DNA of 11,055 nt from Mycobacteriaceae bacterium (GTDB lineage: Bacteria > Actinomycetota > Actinomycetes > Mycobacteriales > Mycobacteriaceae). Under the pieces are notes generated by a model. That model saw nothing but the letters and a program-made list of their open reading frames with translations. It had not been told where the DNA came from and made no database searches. A program made the position numbers and the translations under genes. The stretch is taken from contig JAFAWC010000350.1 of the NCBI GenBank assembly GCA_019242135.1, positions 1-11,055 on the forward strand. The letters are read 5' to 3'. Numbering within the stretch: position 1 is the first letter of the stretch; the number at the start of each line of letters is the position of its first letter. Below, in pieces: positions 1-6,180 of the stretch.

Positions 1-1258
1 TTTCGCTGCCGTGGGTGGCGCCGAGACCGAGCGCGCGCAGACCGACGCTGACATGGTCGAAGCGGTAGGTGTACGTGGGCGCGATCGCACTGTAGCCGTC
101 TGCGAAAGCCCAGCTCGGGCCGCCGAACATCACGTCGGAACCCACTGCGATCGCCGCCTGCCGTCGTGGATAGCCCGGATATGCGGCCAGCACGCGGTCA
201 CGTGCGTCCGGCGCCGCCCGGCGGAAGTAATCGTCGATCAGCGCAGGCCGGGTGGGCAGCATCGGCGCCCGGCCCCACGCGAACATCGTCGCCTCGTGGC
301 TGTTGGTCCCGACGATCAGCGGCAGTCGGGTCATCTCGCCGGCTCGCGCGGCGTCGATCGGATGCCGCGGCAGCAGCTCGACGCCGTGGGTGAGCCCGTA
401 GGCGAATACCGGGGTCGCCGCGGCGCTGCGCTGTTGGACCTGGCCGGCGGCGCGGCGTAGCAGTCGCGCGGGCAGCTCCTTGATCTGGCCCACCTCGGCG
501 CCGAGCTCAACCAAAAATTCGGCGGCGCGACGGGCCCGCAGCTCGCGGTCGGCGATCAGCGGCAGCGCGGGACTCTGCGCGATCGCGCGTCCGAACAAGC
601 CGTCGGCGGCCGGACTGGCCAGCAGCGCCAAAACCGAGGTCGCACCTGCGGATTCGCCGAATACCGTCACCCGCTGCGGGTCGCCGCCGAACGCGGCGAT
701 GTTGTCGCGCACCCAGCTCAGGGCCGCGATCTGGTCGCGCAGTGCGAGGTTGTCGTCGAAGCCGTCGCCGAGGCTGGATAGTTCCAGGCCGCCGAACACG
801 CCGATGCGATAGGTGACGTTGACGACCACCACCTCGCCGTTGGATGCCAGGCGCGCGCCGTTGTAGAGCTGAAACTGGCCGGCGCCGAACGCGAAAGCAC
901 CGCCCGGAATCCACACCATGACCGGCAGCGACGCGGTGGTGTCTGGTGACCACACGGTCAGCGTCAGGCAGGCCTCGTCGCGGACCTTCGGATCGTCGCG
1001 GCCGCCGCCGACAAAGGTCTTGCCCTGCAGCGGAATCGGTCCGTGCTCGACCGCATCGCGCACACCGGGCCATGGCGCGAGCGGTTCTGGCGCCCGGAAC
1101 CGGCGCTCACCGACTGGCTGCTGGGCGTAGGGCACGCCGCGCCACACGCCCACGCCCAATTCGGTGGCGCCGGACAGCGCGCCGCAGGGCGGATGCACAA
1201 CGGTGCCAACTCCGGCATGGACGGTCACGCCCGAATCGTAGTGTGCGAAGCTGGGCAT
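1..1258 (-). CDS. Type B carboxylesterase (alpha/beta hydrolase), C-terminus cut by window edge
   Basis: Probable carboxylesterase of the type B (para-nitrobenzyl esterase/cholinesterase-like) family, hydrolysing carboxylic esters; the natural substrate cannot be told. The frame is open from 1258 to the left edge, giving 419 residues without a stop. Visible motifs, numbered from the ATG at 1258, are the N-terminal GVPYAQQPVGERRF block, the oxyanion-hole segment PGGAF (118-122), the nucleophile elbow GESAG with Ser203, the acid Glu322 in NSHEA, and His416 in THGSE. The whole catalytic triad is therefore inside the window and only the C-terminal tail is missing. The oxyanion segment has Pro where many relatives have His (HGG). 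No good Shine-Dalgarno site precedes the ATG. An in-frame GTG at 1228, six bases after a TACGAT -10-like element, is an alternative leaderless start. It diverges from the zinc peptidase gene. Family confidence is high; the start is uncertain. Confidence 0.9.
   Translation of the reverse strand, partial: MPSFAHYDSGVTVHAGVGTVVHPPCGALSGATELGVGVWRGVPYAQQPVGERRFRAPEPLAPWPGVRDAVEHGPIPLQGKTFVGGGRDDPKVRDEACLTLTVWSPDTTASLPVMVWIPGGAFAFGAGQFQLYNGARLASNGEVVVVNVTYRIGVFGGLELSSLGDGFDDNLALRDQIAALSWVRDNIAAFGGDPQRVTVFGESAGATSVLALLASPAADGLFGRAIAQSPALPLIADRELRARRAAEFLVELGAEVGQIKELPARLLRRAAGQVQQRSAAATPVFAYGLTHGVELLPRHPIDAARAGEMTRLPLIVGTNSHEATMFAWGRAPMLPTRPALIDDYFRRAAPDARDRVLAAYPGYPRRQAAIAVGSDVMFGGPSWAFADGYSAIAPTYTYRFDHVSVGLRALGLGATHGSE
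1235..1244. promoter_or_regulatory. Overlapping, oppositely oriented -10-like elements (candidate bidirectional promoter)
   Basis: The ten bases ATCGTAGTGT contain TAGTGT on the plus strand (1239-1244) and TACGAT on the minus strand (1240-1235), both fitting the mycobacterial TANNNT -10 pattern and sharing the central TA. The plus copy would start a transcript near 1251, about 40 bases before the peptidase ATG and including its ribosome site. The minus copy lies six bases before an in-frame GTG (1228) of the esterase. No convincing -35 hexamer is seen on either side. This is inferred from pattern and spacing only. Confidence 0.35.
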
Positions 1259-1279
1259 GGACCCGGCTTGCGAAGCAAT

Positions 1280-1283
1280 GGAG
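1280..1283 (+). promoter_or_regulatory. Ribosome binding site deciding the peptidase start
   Basis: GGAG lies seven bases before the ATG at 1291. It fixes the peptidase start, because the reading frame stays open far upstream (an in-frame start exists at 946) through what is really the antisense of the esterase. Confidence 0.7.
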
Positions 1284-1290
1284 CGGCGCG

Positions 1291-2178
1291 ATGACCTTCA
1301 ACGAGGGCATGCAGATCGACACGAGCACCACGTCGAGCAGCGGCGGCATGGGCCGCGGGCTCGCGATCGGCGGGGGGCTGGGCGGGTTGGTGATCGCAGT
1401 CGTGGCACTGCTGCTCGGGGTGGATCCCGGCACCGTCGGCACCGGCGGGCCGCAAGCCGGCCAGCAGGCGGATACCTCCGGCTTCGACGTCAGTCAGTGC
1501 AAGACAGGCGAAGACGCGAACCGGATTCTGGGATGTCGCATCGTTGCCACGGGCAACTCGGTGGACGCGGTGTGGACCCAGCTGATGGGCAGCCAGTACA
1601 CCCGCCCGCACGTCCGGCTCTTCCACGGCGAGGTCAATACCGCGTGCGGCGGCGCGACCACCGAGGTCGGTCCGTTCTACTGCCCCGGCGACCAAACCGC
1701 CTACTTCGACACCGACTTCTTCCAGGTGCTCGTCGACCAATTCGGTTCCAGCGGCGGCCCGTTCGCACAGGAGTATGTGGTGGCCCACGAATTTGGCCAC
1801 CATGTGCAGGACGTGCTCGGCGACATCGGCCGGGCGCAGCAGGGCGCGCAGGGAGCGCAGGGCAACGGCGTGCGCACCGAGCTGCAGGCCGACTGCTACG
1901 CGGGCGTCTGGGGGCACTACGCGTCCACCGTCAAACAACAGAGCACGGGCGTGCCCTACCTGAACCCGTTGACCGACAAAGACATCGCCGATGCGCTGTC
2001 GGCTGCCGCGTCGGTCGGCGATGACTGGATCCAGAAACGAACGACCGGGCGCGTCAGCCCGGAGTCGTGGACTCACGGCTCGTCGGAGGAACGCCAGCAC
2101 TGGTTCACCGTCGGTTACCAGACCGGTGATCCCAAACGTTGCGACACCTTTGACGCCACCGACCTCGACAACGGCTGA
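1291..2178 (+). CDS. Membrane-anchored neutral zinc metallopeptidase (Rv2575/YpfJ-like)
   Basis: Predicted zinc metallopeptidase of the putative neutral zinc metallopeptidase family (Rv2575 in M. tuberculosis, YpfJ in E. coli). Natural substrates are not established. The 295-residue protein has a short Ser/Gly-rich cytoplasmic tail, one hydrophobic Gly-rich membrane segment at about 23-44, and a domain that should face outwards. The zinc site is HEFGHH at 166-171, with two His ligands and the catalytic Glu167. The downstream ELQADC block at 197-202 supplies the expected third acidic ligand. The upstream GPFYCPGDQTAYFD block is also typical of the family. Several Cys in the outer part could form disulfides. 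The start at 1291 is supported by GGAG seven bases upstream. It diverges from the esterase and converges on the radical SAM gene with eight bases between stops. Family assignment is firm; physiological role is unknown. Confidence 0.93.
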   Translation: MTFNEGMQIDTSTTSSSGGMGRGLAIGGGLGGLVIAVVALLLGVDPGTVGTGGPQAGQQADTSGFDVSQCKTGEDANRILGCRIVATGNSVDAVWTQLMGSQYTRPHVRLFHGEVNTACGGATTEVGPFYCPGDQTAYFDTDFFQVLVDQFGSSGGPFAQEYVVAHEFGHHVQDVLGDIGRAQQGAQGAQGNGVRTELQADCYAGVWGHYASTVKQQSTGVPYLNPLTDKDIADALSAAASVGDDWIQKRTTGRVSPESWTHGSSEERQHWFTVGYQTGDPKRCDTFDATDLDNG

Positions 2179-2186
2179 CCGCCGCA

Positions 2187-3194
2187 TCAGAACAACGTCG
2201 GCTGCGCACGCGCCGCCAGGCGTGCGGGCGGCGACGTGAACCCCCGCGTGTCTGGCCCCAGACGGTGTCGGGAGATCAGCGGTGCGGTCCGGCGGCGCAG
2301 CGCTTCCCGGTAGCCGGCTGGCAGATAGGCGCCGTGGCGGTACAGCTCGCGGTACCGGCCGACGAGCTGCGGGTGCGACCCGGTCAGCCAGGACATGAAA
2401 AAACCGCGGGTGGAACCGCGCAGGTGCAGCCCGAACACGGTGACCGAGGTGGCACCGGCGGCGGCGATCTGCCCGAGCAGCGTGTCCAGATGCTCAACGG
2501 AGTCGCTGAGATACGGAAGCACCGGGGCCACCATCACATGGCAGTTGAAACCCGCGTCACGCACCGCGCTGATCAGGGCCAGCCGGGCAGGTGGCGGCGC
2601 AGTGCCCGGCTCGACGTCGCGGTGCAGCTCCGGGTCGGCGACCGCCAACGAGATCGCGACGCTGACCGGCACCGCCTCGGCCGCGGTCTTCAGCAGCGCA
2701 AGGTCACGCCGCAACAATGTGCCCTTGGTCAAAATCGAGAACGGCGTACCCGAATCAGCCAGCGCCGCAATGATTCCCGGCATAAGCGCGTATCGCCCTT
2801 CGGCTCTTTGGTAGGGGTCGGTGTTGGTGCCGAGCGCAATGGTGCCTCGCTGCCACGACGGCCGGTGAAGTTCGCGCCGCAGCACGTCGGCGACGTTGGT
2901 CTTGACGACGATCTCGGTGTCGAAATCTTTTCCCGGATCGAACTCCAGGTATTCGTGGGTTGGCCGGGCGAAGCAGTATCGGCACGCGTGCGAGCAGCCC
3001 CGGTATGCGTTGACGGTGTACCGGAACGGCAACATGGCCGCATCCGGGATCTTGTTGACGGCCGACTTGCACAGCACCTCGTGAAACGTGATCCCGTCGA
3101 ACTGCGGCGTGCGAACACTGCGGACGAAGCCGATCCGCTGCAACCCCGGCAGTGCGCCGTCGTCGACGCCCACACCCTGGCCTTCCCACCGCAC
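2187..3194 (-). CDS. Rv2578c-family radical SAM protein, probably SOS-induced
   Basis: Radical SAM enzyme closely resembling M. tuberculosis Rv2578c and more distantly the spore photoproduct lyase-like group; its substrate is unknown. From the GTG at 3194 it has 335 residues. The iron-sulfur cluster motif is C-x3-C-x2-C (Cys67, Cys71, Cys74, in CSHACRYCFARP). It is followed by GTNTDPYQ (122-129) and LTKGTLLRRD, both typical of this group, and the protein ends in QPTLF. An ATG six codons upstream (3212) is in frame but lies inside the LexA operator. The GTG fits better: it matches the N-terminus I recall for Rv2578c (MRW after the start) and is at the expected start point of a transcript from the promoter seen here. 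The adjacent SOS box suggests expression on DNA damage, so a role in nucleic-acid repair or modification is an attractive but unproven inference. Confidence 0.92.
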   Translation of the reverse strand: MRWEGQGVGVDDGALPGLQRIGFVRSVRTPQFDGITFHEVLCKSAVNKIPDAAMLPFRYTVNAYRGCSHACRYCFARPTHEYLEFDPGKDFDTEIVVKTNVADVLRRELHRPSWQRGTIALGTNTDPYQRAEGRYALMPGIIAALADSGTPFSILTKGTLLRRDLALLKTAAEAVPVSVAISLAVADPELHRDVEPGTAPPPARLALISAVRDAGFNCHVMVAPVLPYLSDSVEHLDTLLGQIAAAGATSVTVFGLHLRGSTRGFFMSWLTGSHPQLVGRYRELYRHGAYLPAGYREALRRRTAPLISRHRLGPDTRGFTSPPARLAARAQPTLF

Positions 3195-3200
3195 CCCATT

Positions 3201-3229
3201 ATTCGAACACATGTTCTATCGAAGTTCAA
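3201..3229 (-). promoter_or_regulatory. Candidate promoter of the radical SAM gene
   Basis: On the minus strand TTGAAC (3229-3224) and TCGAAT (3206-3201) are separated by 17 bases, a normal sigma-70-type layout. The SOS box fills the spacer and overlaps the -10, the position expected for steric repression by LexA. A start six to seven bases further on falls on the GTG at 3194, implying a leaderless mRNA. An AATAAT at 3203-3198 is an alternative -10 with a 20-base spacer. Confidence 0.45.
3203..3218. promoter_or_regulatory. LexA operator (mycobacterial SOS box)
   Basis: TCGAACACATGTTCTA matches the mycobacterial SOS box TCGAAC-N4-GTTCGA at 11 of the 12 defined positions, the exception being T for G in the right half-site (GTTCTA). 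It lies nine bases upstream of the radical SAM GTG and 54 bases upstream of the divergent cyclotransferase-like gene. To my knowledge Rv2578c belongs to the LexA regulon of M. tuberculosis, so the site is probably conserved. Confidence 0.85.
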
Positions 3230-3272
3230 GGCTTTTGCTTACGGGAAACGGTGCGGTGCTTGACTTAGCCGT

Positions 3273-3611
3273 GTGACGGAACTGTTGTTCTCCTACGGCA
3301 CGCTTCGTCAGCGCGAGGTGCAGTTGACGACGTTCGGCCGGGCACTCAACGGCCACGCGGACGCAATCGTCGGCTACGAGCTGCATTACGTGACGATCAC
3401 CGACCCGCACGTGATCGCGACCAGCGGCAGCGACCGGCACCCGATCCTTCGCCCGACCGACCATCCGCGGGCCGAAGTCCAGGGCACGGTGTTCACGATC
3501 ACCGAGGCCGAGCTGGCCGCCGCCGACGAGTACGAGGTCGACGACTATCGCCGGGTGCTGGTGCCGTTGCGCTCGGGCGCGCAGGCGTGGGTGTACGTGT
3601 TCGCCGGCTGA
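3273..3611 (+). CDS. AIG2/gamma-glutamylcyclotransferase-like protein
   Basis: Small protein of the gamma-glutamylcyclotransferase/AIG2-like fold. Enzymes of this fold release 5-oxoproline from gamma-glutamyl amines or peptides; the substrate of this one is unknown. The 112 residues hold the hallmark YGTL at 8-11 that forms the substrate-binding loop. Later comes DEYEVDDYRR, where Glu88 aligns with the catalytic acid (family pattern D-x-Y-E...Y-x-R). The length is typical of single-domain members. The start is GTG, with no clear ribosome site, so leaderless translation is possible. It diverges from the radical SAM gene across a 78-base gap carrying the SOS box and so could share LexA control. 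It occupies the place where M. tuberculosis has the haloalkane dehalogenase gene Rv2579. Its stop codon directly abuts the stop of the next gene. Confidence 0.85.
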   Translation: MTELLFSYGTLRQREVQLTTFGRALNGHADAIVGYELHYVTITDPHVIATSGSDRHPILRPTDHPRAEVQGTVFTITEAELAAADEYEVDDYRRVLVPLRSGAQAWVYVFAG

Positions 3612-4037
3612 CTACCACGTCTTGAGCGCGCAGGTCGCGACCGACTCACCGTCCTGTTGCGTGACCACCTGCCCGTCGATCGCGATCTCGCAGTGCGGAT
3701 TCGGGCTCCCGCTATAGCGCGCGGCGCCGCCGGCCATCACGTAGGCCCAGCTGGTGTCGTTCAATGTCGTGTCGAAGACCCACGGCGCACCGGGAGAAAC
3801 GCTGACGTTCACATTTCGCAGGTAGGCCGACGAATTCGCGTCCAGCGCGGCTCGGTTCGCCGGTTCCGCGGCCAGGTAGTTGAGGTTGATCGTCGCCTCG
3901 ATCTGGGTCGTGACCGTGTACCTGACCTGGTGTGCGGCGGGGTCGGCGCGCGATATCGCATGTGTGGATGTGAGGCCCACGGCGGCGATCGTCAGCGCCG
4001 CTCCGAATCGGGTTCCCGCGGTTCGCATACAGGTCAC
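3612..4037 (-). CDS. Small secreted protein, Rv2576c-like, of unknown function
   Basis: Conserved mycobacterial protein resembling Rv2576c; function unknown. It has 141 residues from the GTG at 4037, or 138 from the ATG at 4028, and no strong ribosome site separates the two. The N-terminus is a Sec-type signal: arginines, a hydrophobic run at about 11-28, then a likely cut at SRA|DP (after residue 31). The mature part of about 110 residues contains PWVFDTTLND and SWAYVMAGG, and ends with a pair of cysteines (Cys116 in HCEIAIDGQVV and Cys136 in ATCALKTW) that could form a disulfide. The C-x-I-x-x-DG pattern recalls the periplasmic domain of MmpS proteins, suggesting a small beta-sandwich, but this is only a resemblance. 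It follows hisS on the same strand after 64 bases and probably has its own promoter. Confidence 0.8.
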   Translation of the reverse strand: MTCMRTAGTRFGAALTIAAVGLTSTHAISRADPAAHQVRYTVTTQIEATINLNYLAAEPANRAALDANSSAYLRNVNVSVSPGAPWVFDTTLNDTSWAYVMAGGAARYSGSPNPHCEIAIDGQVVTQQDGESVATCALKTW

Positions 4038-4045
4038 ATCGCCCT

Positions 4046-4051
4046 ACGCTA
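4046..4051 (-). promoter_or_regulatory. Candidate -10 element for the secreted-protein gene
   Basis: TAGCGT on the minus strand fits TANNNT and lies eight bases before the GTG at 4037. Transcription could therefore start on or next to the start codon, giving a leaderless mRNA. No clear -35 hexamer is visible. The gap to the end of hisS (4102) is only 64 bases, so read-through from hisS is also possible. Confidence 0.3.
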
Positions 4052-4101
4052 CCGAATCGTTACGCCCGAGACGACCCTAGGCTGGCCGCTGACCTCGCGG
4101 C

Positions 4102-5355
4102 TCACCGGACCAGTCGCGAAAGCACTTCCTCGACAACTGATTTCGGCGGGACGGCTACCTGGTCACCGGTCCCGAGGTCCCTGACCGTGACCTCGGGGCT
4201 GTCCGCATGCTTGATCAACGCGATCGATGCCCCGGAGCGGTCGGCGGCGCGCATCGCCGCCTTGAGGCCCCGGTCGCCGTACGCGACGTCGACCCGCACG
4301 CCGGCGGCCCGCAACGTCGCGGCGAGCGTGGTGATGTCGAGCTTGGCGTCCTCCCCCATCGGGATGCAGAACACGTCACACCGCGACGCGTCGCCCGCGG
4401 TCTTACCCTCCGCCCGGATCGCGAGCACGGTTCGATCGACGCCGAGCCCGAAACCTATGCCGGACACATCCTTTCCGCCCAGCTCGCGCATCAGCCCGTC
4501 GTAGCGGCCGCCGCCGCCGATCCCCGACTGGGCGCCCAGCCCGTCGTGGACGAACTCGAACGTGGTCTTGGTGTAGTAATCCAGACCGCGCACCAGCCGC
4601 GGATTGATCTCGTACGGCACACCGAGCCTGTCCAGGTGCGCAAGGACGGTTTCGAAGTGGCGTTTGGCCCCCTCGGACAGATGGTCGAGCATGACCGGCG
4701 CCTCGGCGAGCTGCTCGCGAACGTGTGGGCGCTTGTCGTCGAGCACGCGCAGCGGGTTGATCTGGGCCCGCTGGCGGGTGTCCTCGTCGAGGTCGAGGGT
4801 GAGCAGGAATTCCTGCAGCAGTTCCCGGTATTGCGGGCGGCAGGTGTTGTCGCCCAGCGAGGTGATCTCCAGCCGGACGTCCGCTAACCCGAGCGAGCGG
4901 TACCCGGCGGCGGCGATCGCGATCACTTCGGCGTCGAGCGCAGGGTCGTCCACGCCGATCGCCTCGATGCCCACCTGCTGCAGTTGGCGGTATCGACCCG
5001 CCTGCGGGCGCTCGTAGCGGAAGAACGGCCCGGCGTAGCACAGCTTGATCGGCAGCGGACCGCGATCAAGGCCGTGCTGGATGACGGCGCGGATCACCCC
5101 GGCGGTGCCCTCGGGACGCAGCGTGACCGACCGGCCGCCGCGGTCGGTGAACGTGTACATCTCTTTGGACACCACGTCGGTGGACTCGCCGACGCCGCGG
5201 GCGAACAGCGCGGTGTCTTCGAAGATCGGCAGCTCGACGTCGCTGTAGCCGGCGAGTCGGGCGGCGCGCAGCAACCCGTCGCGCACGGCGACGAACTCGG
5301 CCGACGCCGGCGGCAGATAGTCGGGCACACCCTTGGGTGCCTGGAATTCGGTCAC
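4102..5355 (-). CDS. hisS: Histidyl-tRNA synthetase
   Basis: Class II aminoacyl-tRNA synthetase that charges tRNA-His using ATP in the cytoplasm; essential for translation. It has 417 residues, close to the usual 420-430. Motif 2 is at 112-124 ([13 protein letters not shown], with Arg113). The histidine-binding signature RGLDYY is at 256-261, where Arg256 corresponds to the catalytic Arg259 of E. coli. The GGGGRYDGL loop is at 280-288 and motif 3 at 299-308 ([10 protein letters not shown]). The C-terminal anticodon-binding domain covers about 325-417. The start is GTG at 5355, which overlaps the TGA of the upstream hydrolase gene by four bases (GTGA), so the two are co-transcribed and probably translationally coupled. 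The frame continues upstream well beyond this start, but that part is antisense or out-of-frame hydrolase sequence and not a fusion. Confidence 0.97.
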   Translation of the reverse strand: MTEFQAPKGVPDYLPPASAEFVAVRDGLLRAARLAGYSDVELPIFEDTALFARGVGESTDVVSKEMYTFTDRGGRSVTLRPEGTAGVIRAVIQHGLDRGPLPIKLCYAGPFFRYERPQAGRYRQLQQVGIEAIGVDDPALDAEVIAIAAAGYRSLGLADVRLEITSLGDNTCRPQYRELLQEFLLTLDLDEDTRQRAQINPLRVLDDKRPHVREQLAEAPVMLDHLSEGAKRHFETVLAHLDRLGVPYEINPRLVRGLDYYTKTTFEFVHDGLGAQSGIGGGGRYDGLMRELGGKDVSGIGFGLGVDRTVLAIRAEGKTAGDASRCDVFCIPMGEDAKLDITTLAATLRAAGVRVDVAYGDRGLKAAMRAADRSGASIALIKHADSPEVTVRDLGTGDQVAVPPKSVVEEVLSRLVR

Positions 5356-6017
5356 GCGCTGAGGCCTTCGAGAAACGGGTTCGCGCGGCGTTCGGCCCCG
5401 ATGGTTGTCGCTTCGCCGTGTCCCGGCAGTACCACGGCGTCGTCGTCGAGGACCAGCAGTTTTGTCACGATCGATCCCAGCAGGTCGCGTCCGCTGCCGC
5501 CGGGCAGATCGGTACGTCCGACGGACTGGCGGAACAGCGTGTCGCCGCTGAATACGACCTCGCCTGGGCCGTCCTCGACGCGGAAAACGACCGACCCGCG
5601 GGTGTGGCCCGGGGTGTGGTCGACGGTGACGGTGATGCCGCCGAGATCGACCTTGTCGCCGTCCCGGTCCAGCTCGACGACCTGCTTGGGCTCGCGGAAC
5701 AGCGCACCGAACAGCAGCTGACCCAGCCGCGGACCGAAGCCCTTGATCGGGTCGGTCAGCATGAAGCGGTCCTCCGGGTGGATGTAGGCGGGGCAGCCGT
5801 AGGTGTCGGCGACCTTCTGCGCCGACCAGATGTGGTCGATGTGCCCGTGGGTCAGCAGCACCGCCGCGGGTGTTAGCTGGTGCTCGTCGAGAATCCGGCG
5901 CAACGGCGCCATGGCCCGCTGCCCGGGGTCGACGATGATCGCGTCTGACCTCGGACCTTGTGCCAGCACGTAGCAGTTGCACGCCAACATCCCGGCCGGG
6001 AATCCAGTCAGCAACAC
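5352..6017 (-). CDS. Metallo-beta-lactamase-fold hydrolase, glyoxalase II-like (Rv2581c-like)
   Basis: Binuclear metal hydrolase of the glyoxalase II/metallo-beta-lactamase group, corresponding to Rv2581c. Such enzymes cleave thioesters such as S-lactoylglutathione. Mycobacteria use mycothiol rather than glutathione, so a mycothiol or other thioester is a more likely substrate, but this is inferred. The 221 residues contain all metal ligands: THGHIDH (His57, His59, Asp61, His62), His138 in HTPGHTRGS, Asp159 in SGDTLF and His200 in LPGHGE. The start is taken as GTG at 6017 because its product aligns with the M. tuberculosis N-terminus as I recall it (LxTGFPAG). GGAG at 6023-6020 is unusually close to this GTG and would suit a TTG one codon later. 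It is the first gene of a two-gene unit with hisS, with a four-base overlap. Confidence 0.9.
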   Translation of the reverse strand: MLLTGFPAGMLACNCYVLAQGPRSDAIIVDPGQRAMAPLRRILDEHQLTPAAVLLTHGHIDHIWSAQKVADTYGCPAYIHPEDRFMLTDPIKGFGPRLGQLLFGALFREPKQVVELDRDGDKVDLGGITVTVDHTPGHTRGSVVFRVEDGPGEVVFSGDTLFRQSVGRTDLPGGSGRDLLGSIVTKLLVLDDDAVVLPGHGEATTIGAERRANPFLEGLSA

Positions 6018-6058
6018 CGCTCCAGTTTCGCACTGCCAGGTCGGCCGCTCGGTGCTGC

Positions 6059-6133
6059 ATGGCACACTCGGTGGCCGAGACCCCTGAGCGACAAAGCGAC
6101 AAGCTCGGACGAAGAGCAGACCACCAGCGATGA
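6059..6133 (+). other. Possible upstream mini-ORF 1 in the ppiB leader
   Basis: An ATG at 6059 opens a 24-codon frame that begins [12 protein letters not shown] and ends in TGA at 6131-6133. That stop overlaps the ATG of a second mini-ORF (ATGA). No clear ribosome site precedes it. It may be a chance frame or a translated leader peptide. Confidence 0.25.
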
Positions 6134-6159
6134 GCCCTCGGGCGAAGAGCAGACCACCA
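6111..6159 (+). repeat. 16-base direct repeat in the ppiB leader
   Basis: GAAGAGCAGACCACCA occurs exactly at 6111-6126 and again at 6144-6159, with starts 33 bases apart (a multiple of three). Both copies lie just upstream of the ribosome site of ppiB. The repeat may be a small tandem duplication or paired binding sites. Confidence 0.8.
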
Positions 6160-6168
6160 CGGCAGTAG
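6130..6168 (+). other. Possible upstream mini-ORF 2 in the ppiB leader
   Basis: An ATG at 6130 opens a 12-codon frame ([12 protein letters not shown]) ending in a TAG at 6166-6168 that merges with the AGGAGG of ppiB. It is in the same frame as ppiB and separated from it by that stop and four codons. The stop-on-Shine-Dalgarno arrangement would suit translational coupling, but nothing shows that it is translated. Confidence 0.25.
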
Positions 6169-6172
6169 GAGG
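6167..6172 (+). promoter_or_regulatory. Strong ribosome binding site of ppiB
   Basis: AGGAGG lies eight bases before the GTG at 6181, the strongest Shine-Dalgarno site in the window. The in-frame TAG at 6166-6168 blocks any N-terminal extension, so the GTG start is well supported. Confidence 0.85.
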
Positions 6173-6180
6173 ACAGCGGC

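Noticed and set aside
946..1290. N-terminal extension of the zinc peptidase from an upstream start
   Set aside because: This stretch is antisense to the esterase, reads as Arg-rich sequence, and the good ribosome site at 1280-1283 points to the ATG at 1291.
1225..2187. 320-codon minus-strand frame opposite the zinc peptidase
   Set aside because: It is antisense to a gene with a clear HEFGHH motif and has no recognisable domain of its own.
5998..6028. Possible ECF sigma promoter (GGAAT...GTT) for ppiB
   Set aside because: The boxes are degenerate and the spacing of about 20 bases is loose; there is not enough support to call it.
4102..6102. Apparent 666-residue frame suggesting a hydrolase-HisS fusion
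   Set aside because: Only the part below 5355 matches HisRS. The upstream part is another frame of the hydrolase gene, and that gene's own frame carries the intact metal-binding motifs.
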